DNA of 20,256 nucleotides from a virus. Positions 1-5,671 of the stretch are shown here, piece by piece. The notes beneath the pieces are model-generated. The model worked only from the letters and a program-made list of their open reading frames with translations, did no database searches and was not told where the DNA came from. Position 1 is the first letter of the stretch; the number at the start of each line of letters is the position of its first letter. Both the position numbers and the translations under genes were made by a program. The stretch is taken from positions 1-20,256 of the IMG/VR virus record IMGVR_UViG_3300043449_000261; one strand, given 5' to 3'.

Positions 1-643
1 CGGCAGTATTACGATTGGCTGTATTCATCTTGGTGTTTTTAAACTGTTTCTCGTTACCTTCAATGGTGCCACCCATCGCGTAACCAGACGGTTTGCTTTC
101 TTTGTGCGCCTTGGCAGAAGAAAGTGATTCATGGTGCTTTAGTTCACGTTCAAGAGAAGCGCATTTGGAATCTGCAGCGCCACCCTTCTTCATGCCGGTT
201 AGGGCTTTACGAACCATTGCGGCACGCGCAGCACGTTGAGCAGGAGTCATACCAGTCAGCGCAGGACGACCCATTGGAACGGGAGGCCGAGTCATAGGAG
301 GACGCGCCATCAATGGAGCGCCAGAAGGCTCATTAGTAGGCATCGCCGCAGGCATTGCAGCCGGAGCGCCCATCATCCCACCACCAAGCTTATGAGCGAC
401 TTTACCGCCCTTAGCGTATTGATTGGGATTCATGGCACGACGACGCATTGACATTGACGGCTTCTTCGGAGACATCCCATGCTCTGCATGCATAGCAGCA
501 TGCATGGCACGAGTTTTATTTTGCATCGGGCTATGACTAGATTCCATCGAAGCTTTTGCGGCTACCTTGCCACCCTTTTTAAGCTTCAAGATGACCGAAG
601 GCTCGGTGGTCATCATTTTGACCATTGGTTTAAATTGACCCAT
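1..643 (-). CDS. KGG-motif basic phage protein, partial (runs off left edge)
   Basis: This is an open frame of 214 codons that starts at 643 and has no stop before the window edge, so the C-terminus is missing. The start is supported by GGAGA seven bases upstream, which overlaps the end of the preceding decoration-protein gene. The visible protein is rich in Met, Ala, Lys and Pro. It contains four glycine-pair motifs spaced through the chain (LKKGGKVAAK, YAKGGKVAHK, MKKGGAADSK, YAMGGTIEGN), joined by low-complexity Pro/Met-rich stretches. No enzyme motif or membrane segment is visible. Similar KxGG motifs occur in the two large proteins encoded at 8122-13919. Its place downstream of the capsid genes suggests a virion or head-associated protein. 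That role is inference, and the function is unknown. Confidence 0.8.
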   Translation of the reverse strand, partial: MGQFKPMVKMMTTEPSVILKLKKGGKVAAKASMESSHSPMQNKTRAMHAAMHAEHGMSPKKPSMSMRRRAMNPNQYAKGGKVAHKLGGGMMGAPAAMPAAMPTNEPSGAPLMARPPMTRPPVPMGRPALTGMTPAQRAARAAMVRKALTGMKKGGAADSKCASLERELKHHESLSSAKAHKESKPSGYAMGGTIEGNEKQFKNTKMNTANRNTA

Positions 644-655
644 GTCGTTCTCCTA

Positions 656-1633
656 TTAGGCTTGCGTGACGCCAAAAGCGCCAACACGGGTTGCATTTGG
701 GCCTGCCGCAATTGCTGGAAGGGCTATTCCCATCACAAGACGTTTGATGCCGTCACAAGCCGATGAGGGCAAATAAGTACCCCTGACATCACCAGTAGTG
801 GTGGTTGCTGTGGCGGTAGCGGCAACAGTCATAGTTCCAGCATCTTCAGCCAAAGTATTGTCCCAACCAGCGCGGGTAACGTAGCCTCGATCAATGATAC
901 GCAATGGTGCGCCCAAAATGTCGGTTGTACCTACCGCGACGGTAACAACACTCCCGCCAGAAGCAGTGACACTAGCAATCTGGTAGAAAGCTTTCTTACC
1001 ATTGACAGTTGTTGATGCCACTGTACCTGTCGCGATTACCTCGCTCATGGCTTGACCGTAGTAGTCGTAACCAGAAACAGTAATGTTTACAGTAGTGGGA
1101 GAGCCAGCGCCTGTGGTTGTAGACACAGCACGGGGGCAATCAAGTTGCAGACCTGTACCCCCGCCAGTAATCGTAGCGGATGTAACGCCAGCACCTGCGG
1201 CAAGCGTGAGCGTAGTAGCAGTTGTGATAACAGCGGCAACAATGTTGTTTGTCAACTTTGCTTGTGGTACAGCATCCCAAACATAAACTCGACCAAGTGG
1301 GCCAACGCCTACGGTCATGGTAGATGGGTTTTGCAACAGTGCATTCCCAGAACCAATGATGGTGGCGCTTGCTACAGTTTGTGAGGCGCTTACGATGTAA
1401 GTACCTGTCCCGCCAGAACCCGTGCCAAAAGCGGTGATGTAGGTTCCATTGGTGAGTGACGTTGAACTGTCAATAAACATCCCCACAGCAATATTGTCAC
1501 CAGACAGCATGGCGGTGACGGTCAAGGTAGTCGCGGAAATTGAGCCAGTGAAAGTTGCAACAGCAGGGTAGGCATCCGCACCTTGATAGGTAATAGCGGA
1601 ACCTAGAAACAGATCATCTGAAAATTGAGGCAT
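656..1633 (-). CDS. Putative head decoration/structural protein with inserted tail-fibre-type repeat
   Basis: The 325-residue protein is dominated by Thr, Ala, Gly, Val and Ser with few charged residues, as in all-beta virion surface proteins. It begins [13 protein letters not shown] and ends in a beta-rich segment. Residues 27 to 91 form a separable module containing [13 protein letters not shown] and SQTVASATI, a repeat pattern widespread in phage tail-fibre and head-fibre proteins. The flanking parts read as one continuous domain around it. The start has AGGAG eight bases upstream, and the stop lies 12 bases before the next start. It follows the major capsid gene, which fits a decoration or head-fibre role. 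Placement and composition support a structural protein; the specific role is inferred. Confidence 0.75.
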   Translation of the reverse strand: MPQFSDDLFLGSAITYQGADAYPAVATFTGSISATTLTVTAMLSGDNIAVGMFIDSSTSLTNGTYITAFGTGSGGTGTYIVSASQTVASATIIGSGNALLQNPSTMTVGVGPLGRVYVWDAVPQAKLTNNIVAAVITTATTLTLAAGAGVTSATITGGGTGLQLDCPRAVSTTTGAGSPTTVNITVSGYDYYGQAMSEVIATGTVASTTVNGKKAFYQIASVTASGGSVVTVAVGTTDILGAPLRIIDRGYVTRAGWDNTLAEDAGTMTVAATATATTTTGDVRGTYLPSSACDGIKRLVMGIALPAIAAGPNATRVGAFGVTQA

Positions 1634-1668
1634 TTGGCTTGCTCCTTGAAAAGTTTAGCCAGATGTAA

Positions 1669-1691
1669 GCGGGGGATTAAGGCTCCCCCGC
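1669..1691 (-). terminator. GC-rich hairpin after the major capsid gene
   Basis: A perfect inverted repeat, GCGGGGG and CCCCCGC, encloses a 9-base loop and lies 14 bases beyond the capsid stop codon. No run of U follows in the minus-strand transcript. It is therefore not a textbook intrinsic terminator and may instead block 3' exonucleases, raising capsid mRNA relative to the gene downstream. Confidence 0.5.
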
Positions 1692-1704
1692 ATCGCCTTA
1701 TGGC

Positions 1705-2619
1705 TTAAACGCCAGCAGTGCCGTACATCGCACGCGGGTCAGTGAAGCCCATGTCGTAACGCTCGGTTGCTTTGTAACGCATGCTATCGGTCTCGAAATC
1801 ACCTTCCATGGTTTTCTCAAGGCGACGACGCATCAGAAGCTTCATACCTTCCGGCGCATCGGTCTGCACCCACCATGCGGTGGACGAGGTCAGACGCGAC
1901 AGAACAGCGGCACCTTCATCCAGCAAGCCAATTGACTTGACCGGATTGATGTCGTTGTTCGCGTTACCAGCGCGAAGAACGCTCTTCAGAAGGACTTCAG
2001 CTTGGAAGATGTTGCCCGGGGCCACGACGAGTTGACGCGGAACCAGACGAATCTTCTTACCGTTGTTGTCCACCGCTTGACGAACTTGAATAAGCATCTG
2101 TTCAAGTGAAGTCTGCGAAAGGTTTGCAGAAGTCGTCAGTTGGTTGCTAAAAGTGCCATTCACGATGGGGTGAGCGGTGTTGGTAAGCGACACACCGTCC
2201 CCGCCGGGGTAGGCAGCGTTGAAAGCCGTGTTCAGCACGTTGGCACCCAACAGTTCTTTGGTTTCCACCAAAGACTGAGCCAGATGGCGAGCATAAACTT
2301 GACCGATACGGATGTGATCACCGTCTTCAACCAGCACCTTGGTCAAAGCGAAGGCAAGGCCATACACTTTGTAGAGGTAACGCTTGAGGAACAGTACACC
2401 ACCCTGTTGATACGTAACCGGAGTGCCGTCAGGCAACTGCGGAGCCGCACCAAAGCCGTAAAGGACAGGCTCTTCGTGATAGTTACGGGGAATGCCATCT
2501 TCTTCGCGGAACACACGGCTCCACTCATCGGCACGTTGATCATAGACTCCATCGAAACATTCATTGAGGATAGGCTCAACGATTGAACGGAAGTCAGTAC
2601 TACGCATTGGAGCAGCCAT
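1705..2619 (-). CDS. Major capsid protein (HK97-like fold expected)
   Basis: The 304-residue protein is a candidate for the coat subunit that forms the icosahedral head. Residues 194-213 (PRQLVVAPGNIFQAEVLLKS) match the pattern seen in many HK97-fold coat proteins, where a strand is followed by Pro and a helix. The C-terminus (residues 277-300, with RYKATERYDMGF and DPRAMYG) also fits that family. The N-terminal helix lacks an obvious protease cleavage region, and a separate scaffold-like gene lies upstream, as in scaffold-dependent heads. The start at 2619 has AAGGAG nine bases upstream. The gene lies between two small structural genes and is followed by a strong hairpin. The assignment rests on motif, size and gene order; no fold search was possible. 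Confidence 0.85.
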   Translation of the reverse strand: MAAPMRSTDFRSIVEPILNECFDGVYDQRADEWSRVFREEDGIPRNYHEEPVLYGFGAAPQLPDGTPVTYQQGGVLFLKRYLYKVYGLAFALTKVLVEDGDHIRIGQVYARHLAQSLVETKELLGANVLNTAFNAAYPGGDGVSLTNTAHPIVNGTFSNQLTTSANLSQTSLEQMLIQVRQAVDNNGKKIRLVPRQLVVAPGNIFQAEVLLKSVLRAGNANNDINPVKSIGLLDEGAAVLSRLTSSTAWWVQTDAPEGMKLLMRRRLEKTMEGDFETDSMRYKATERYDMGFTDPRAMYGTAGV

Positions 2620-2636
2620 TGTCTAGACTCCTTTAA

Positions 2637-3194
2637 TTAAGCAATTGCGGTGACAGCACCGAAGAATTGCGAGTTAGCGACAACGACGCGAACGATAGTG
2701 TACGCATCACCCCAAGCATTACCCACATACGGAGCCAAATCAACAACACGCATCTGAGCCTGACCACCGCTACCAGCGGCGCTAGAAGCATCTAGCGTGC
2801 AAGACGATAGGCCAGTGGTCGAAGAACCACCAGTTACCGAACTGAAGTTGTACTCGTTACCAATCGTGGTTTGTGCCATCGAACCATCTGCCTGAATTTC
2901 ATAAACGATGTTTTGATCGTTGTAGAAATAAGCAGTGCAAGTCCCCGCAGTATACGCAGTGCTGGCAGGCCAGTAATTGGAAACACGGGCGCGTCCCGTA
3001 GTATCCGTAAACTCGACGCCAGAAAAGGCACCTACAAATGCACCGGTAGCACCGGCAGGGATAATGGTACCAAGCGTGCCGCTATTGGCGGTCGTGCCGT
3101 ATTGAACGGGTTGACCTTTGAAAATGTTCGAGGCGTACCCCGAAACTATGCCGCCAGCAAGCGCCTGAGCGCGATCCAGAAGTTGCTGACATAT
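2637..3194 (-). CDS. Small head/structural protein with an unresolved start (ATA or frameshift)
   Basis: A coding-quality frame runs from an in-frame TAA just upstream of 3194 to the stop at 2637. It gives about 185 residues rich in Gly, Ala, Thr and Ser (for example QQLLDRAQALAGGIVSGYAS near the N-terminus and NEYNFSSVTGG in the middle). The only ATG in this frame is at 2879, far inside the conserved-looking sequence. The well-placed ATG (3190-3192, AGGAG six bases upstream) is in another frame that stops after about 36 codons. Initiation at ATA (3192-3194), a +1 shift right after the start, or a one- or two-base sequence error would each reconcile this. The composition and position immediately before the capsid gene suggest a head decoration or stabilising protein; function is inferred. 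Confidence 0.7.
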   Translation of the reverse strand: MCQQLLDRAQALAGGIVSGYASNIFKGQPVQYGTTANSGTLGTIIPAGATGAFVGAFSGVEFTDTTGRARVSNYWPASTAYTAGTCTAYFYNDQNIVYEIQADGSMAQTTIGNEYNFSSVTGGSSTTGLSSCTLDASSAAGSGGQAQMRVVDLAPYVGNAWGDAYTIVRVVVANSQFFGAVTAIA

Positions 3195-3206
3195 CTTTCT
3201 CCTAGA

Positions 3207-3764
3207 TTAGCCCGAAAATACGGGCGTACGGTTTGGTTGCTTTTCAATAGAGCCGATACCCTCGCCCTCAACTTGCACAAGCGAACGACCATTGCTGTCG
3301 CGTTGCCCTTGGAGACTTTCCACTTGAACACGGATTTTGTCAGCTTCTTCACGGGGCTTGTCGTGATGCTGATAAACCATGATCTCTTGGTAGATATCCA
3401 TTGGCAATTTAAACAACAACATTTCGTTGCATGACACATACCCAACATGTTCACCTGACTTCACGCGATAGTCTTCGTAGCCGGGTAACTCTTCAGATTT
3501 AACTGGAACGTACCCCAAGCGCATCCGCTTATCGATGCTGTCGTAACTGTTGGTTGTTGAAAGCCAGCAAAGGTGCCACCCAGAAATTTCGGGCAGTTTC
3601 GGCAATGCTGATTGCGTCCATTCCTCGCTCCACATCCTGCGACGTTCCTGCGTAGAAATGAACTTTTCTTCCGGTGCTGCGCGGTTTGTGTCCTCGCTTG
3701 CGCGATCCTCACGACCACCAGCACTGAGAGATTTTTTGAGACGAGATTCACCAGAAGTGACCAT
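3207..3764 (-). CDS. Hypothetical phage protein of the head-assembly block
   Basis: I do not recognise this 185-residue protein. The N-terminal 45 residues are charged and probably disordered (RLKKSLSAGGRED, RAAPEEKF). The central part (residues 45-135) looks folded, with Trp, Tyr and Cys residues (SGWHLCWLSTTNSYDS, MRLGYVPVKSEELPGYEDY). The C-terminal third is Gln/Glu/Arg-rich and helical before a short tail ending PVFSG. There is no membrane segment or catalytic signature. AAGGGG lies nine bases before the start. It sits between the scaffold-like and capsid genes, so a role in head assembly or completion is likely, but that is inference from position only. Confidence 0.75.
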   Translation of the reverse strand: MVTSGESRLKKSLSAGGREDRASEDTNRAAPEEKFISTQERRRMWSEEWTQSALPKLPEISGWHLCWLSTTNSYDSIDKRMRLGYVPVKSEELPGYEDYRVKSGEHVGYVSCNEMLLFKLPMDIYQEIMVYQHHDKPREEADKIRVQVESLQGQRDSNGRSLVQVEGEGIGSIEKQPNRTPVFSG

Positions 3765-3782
3765 AATGTTTTTCCCCTTAGA

Positions 3783-4781
3783 TTAATTGCGGCGACCGTT
3801 GTTACGGTCGAAATCAATGAACTGCTTGACCATTCGTGCTTTGCGCTCAGGGTTGTCCCACGCGCCAACTTCTTTCATCGCTTTAACTCGATCAGGCGAT
3901 AGAACAAATTGGGTTCTGTTGGAACCACCATATGCCGCTGAAGCTTCGCGTCCTGCACTTCCCACAATATTCCTCGGTCGTCTGACATTACGGGGTTCGT
4001 CGTCATTACCATCATTGTAACGATGTGGCAACTCTTTCTGCAAGCGACTATCCAATTCGTCCCAATAATCAGGATCGGTTGGATTCCACCCCTGTGCAGT
4101 CATGAGTTCGTCGATCTTTTTGGTGATCCGGCTGTCCTTGTCAGTTCCAGCAGGGTTATACCAATTGTTCTTGGCAACCCAGTTGGACGCCAGACGCTTA
4201 ACCTCTGGATCAACCCCTTGTTCATCTTGATGATCAGGCTCTCTCCGCAGTTCCTGATCAGCCTTTTGCCTCATGTAGCTGAGATTACGCACTTCTTCCT
4301 GTGCGCTCTGCCACAGAGTCTGAGCTTCCACCATTGCTTGACCATCGTTGTTGTCGGTGGCCTCGGCAAGCTTCATCTTGGCGTATTCAAGGCGCACATT
4401 GGCGTCCTCAATACCTTTATCGATGCGAGTGACATGCTCACTCTTGGTGTTCCGCTCCAGTTGTCCTAAGCGCCGCTTGAATTCCTCATTTTCCCTCTGC
4501 AGAGAAGTCAAACGAGCGTCTTTTTCCTGATTTGTCTTGCGGATCAGTTCCTTTTTGGCGCGGCGACGGTTCCTTTTTGCCTGCCGAAGCTCTTCATCAT
4601 CATCAGGATGGTCTGTATCCTCTTCCGATACAGCGCCACCATCTGCTTTGACAACCGGATCAGCGTTTTGATCGCCATCCTCAGCCTCATTCATCATTTT
4701 TTCCGGCAAAATCACCGTTGCAGAGCCATCTTGACTCTCCGTAACAGCAATTTCTTCGGCTTTTTCTTTGGTTTCAGCCAT
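3783..4781 (-). CDS. Putative scaffolding protein (acidic N-terminus, coiled coil, basic C-terminal tail)
   Basis: This 332-residue protein has the layout expected of a phage scaffold. Residues 1-65 are acidic and disordered. Residues 65-180 are a long charged region with heptad-like spacing (RRRAKKELIRK, LQRENEEFKRRLGQLERN). A mid-section holds Trp/Asn/Pro motifs, and the basic C-terminus (RKARMVKQFIDFDRNNGRRN) resembles the short coat-binding helices of P22-type scaffolds. Residues 14-27 (TESQDGSATVILPE) share a motif with the portal N-terminus. The gene precedes the capsid gene, the usual position. It lacks a protease motif. Scaffold function is inferred from architecture and order, since scaffolds have little sequence conservation. 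Confidence 0.7.
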   Translation of the reverse strand: MAETKEKAEEIAVTESQDGSATVILPEKMMNEAEDGDQNADPVVKADGGAVSEEDTDHPDDDEELRQAKRNRRRAKKELIRKTNQEKDARLTSLQRENEEFKRRLGQLERNTKSEHVTRIDKGIEDANVRLEYAKMKLAEATDNNDGQAMVEAQTLWQSAQEEVRNLSYMRQKADQELRREPDHQDEQGVDPEVKRLASNWVAKNNWYNPAGTDKDSRITKKIDELMTAQGWNPTDPDYWDELDSRLQKELPHRYNDGNDDEPRNVRRPRNIVGSAGREASAAYGGSNRTQFVLSPDRVKAMKEVGAWDNPERKARMVKQFIDFDRNNGRRN

Positions 4782-4792
4782 TTTTCATATCC

Positions 4793-5248
4793 TTAGACGT
4801 AAGCTTTGAAGGAAAGTGGGTTTGCAACGACCTTTGCGATCAGTTCATGATCATTCAGAGTCATGAAAAGCACAGGATCGTCATCATCGTTACCGCTGGG
4901 AACCTTAATCTCCCATCGGTCACCGCCCCATTTCGGAACACGTACGTAATCGCCCACCTGCGCCCATGAGCCTTCAGGCCATGACTGCATTGTGTCGCGA
5001 TTCTTGTACGCAAGTGGGCCAACAGCGATCACTTTGCCGATCATGTTGTTCCACTTCTCGTTCTCTTTGGTCTCTTGAACCAAAACAATACGCTCCGATT
5101 TCTTCTTGATTCGCCTAAGCTGGACAATGATGCGTCCACCAAACGGTTCCATCCCCGATGCTACGTTAGGGAAAGCCCAGTCCAAATCTGACTGACTCGG
5201 GACATCATACGATGCTTCAAATGTTGCTATTTTTACTACTTCGCTCAT
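4793..5248 (-). CDS. Phage-encoded GroES-like co-chaperonin (Cpn10 family)
   Basis: The 151-residue protein carries a GroES-like domain at about residues 35-146. It opens PFGGRIIVQLRRIKKKSERI, continues GKVIAVGP (71-78) and VGDYVRVPKWGG, and ends LFMTLNDHELIAKV. These match GroES landmarks in order: the opening strand, mobile loop, GxVxAVG strand, VGDxV strand, and the final strand and helix. Within the mobile loop, IVL at residues 54-56 aligns with the GroEL-binding IVL of GroES. It would cap host GroEL, as T4 gp31 does for capsid folding. There is a 34-residue N-terminal extension. I chose the start at 5248 because AGGAGA lies seven bases upstream; the longer frame from 5281 has no such site. 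Its place next to the scaffold and capsid genes suggests coat-protein folding. Confidence 0.85.
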   Translation of the reverse strand: MSEVVKIATFEASYDVPSQSDLDWAFPNVASGMEPFGGRIIVQLRRIKKKSERIVLVQETKENEKWNNMIGKVIAVGPLAYKNRDTMQSWPEGSWAQVGDYVRVPKWGGDRWEIKVPSGNDDDDPVLFMTLNDHELIAKVVANPLSFKAYV

Positions 5249-5287
5249 CTTACTTCTCCTAACACCATATCTCAGGTGCATCGTTAT

Positions 5288-5323
5288 GCGCTTTGCAGCG
5301 CGGTCTTGCCTCGGAGTGAGGCA
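5288..5323 (-). other. Tandem small hairpins before the co-chaperonin gene
   Basis: Two inverted repeats lie side by side: GCGCT/AGCGC with loop TTGC (5288-5301), and TGCCTC/GAGGCA with a 5-base loop (5307-5323). The second begins right after the stop of the 59-residue gene. Neither is followed by a U run on the minus strand, so RNA processing or mRNA stabilisation is more likely than termination. Confidence 0.4.
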
Positions 5324-5503
5324 CTAATCTTTGTTTTTATCTTCGTCCAACATTGCATCAATCATATCCATCGTAGCCTGTAGGCCAAAGTTCTCACCCA
5401 CCATCCGATGGTATAACTCCCAACTGCTCGCGGAACCAGCCGCCAAAGACTGCTGGATTTCCGCTTGCCTCAACTTGATCCTATGGATCAATTGTTCAAT
5501 CAT
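5324..5503 (-). CDS. Small hypothetical protein, 59 residues
   Basis: This short frame begins MIEQLIHRIKLRQAEIQQSL and ends in an acidic tail, DEDKNKD. Its ATG overlaps the stop of the preceding gene as ATGA (5500-5503), so it is probably translated by coupling. Most of it is predicted helical, with a central SSWELYHRMVGENFGLQATM segment. There is no Cys, signal or membrane span. It lies between the portal and the co-chaperonin in the head block. The function is unknown; a small assembly or adaptor factor is possible. Support comes from the coupled start, the gap-filling position and protein-like composition. Confidence 0.65.
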   Translation of the reverse strand: MIEQLIHRIKLRQAEIQQSLAAGSASSWELYHRMVGENFGLQATMDMIDAMLDEDKNKD

Positions 5504-5661
5504 TTTTGCTTCTTGACATGCGACAGGCCACCCTTGGATTTACTAGTCTGACTAGTATTCCCTTTTGACTGTAGAGTTGTCCCATCAAGCTTTTCGCCCA
5601 TGGCAAGCCGCTTGTGCATCGGCACATTGATACCTTTTTGTTCCTGATCTGATGTAGCCAT
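5500..5661 (-). CDS. Small basic hydrophilic protein with a KGG motif, 53 residues
   Basis: The protein begins MATSDQEQKGINVPMHKRLA and ends SKSKGGLSHVKKQK. It is polar, Lys/Thr/Ser-rich and probably disordered. The start at 5661 has AAGGAG six bases upstream. The longer upstream frame to 5769 would overlap the portal gene and encode an Arg/Leu/His-rich shadow, so I rejected it. The C-terminal SKGGLSHVKK resembles the KGG motifs found in other proteins of this phage. The coding region contains the 15-base palindrome at 5542-5556. Function unknown. Confidence 0.65.
   Translation of the reverse strand: MATSDQEQKGINVPMHKRLAMGEKLDGTTLQSKGNTSQTSKSKGGLSHVKKQK
5542..5556. repeat. 15-base CTAG-rich palindrome, copy inside the 53-residue gene
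   Basis: ACTAGTC and GACTAGT form a perfect inverted repeat around one central base. Read on the minus strand it lies within the 16-base string ATACTAGTCAGACTAG, which also occurs on the plus strand at 15443-15458. It looks like a dyad operator, but no binding protein is known here. Confidence 0.5.
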
Positions 5662-5671
5662 TTGCTTCTCC

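Noticed and set aside
1052-1384. Plus-strand open frames across the structural genes
   Set aside because: They are mirror frames of well-supported minus-strand genes, have low-complexity or Ser/Arg/Cys-rich translations and lack consistent ribosome-binding sites. The same holds for all other plus-strand frames in the window.
5249-5281. Longer start for the co-chaperonin gene
   Set aside because: The upstream ATG has no Shine-Dalgarno sequence and abuts the hairpins, whereas the ATG at 5248 has AGGAGA at ideal spacing.
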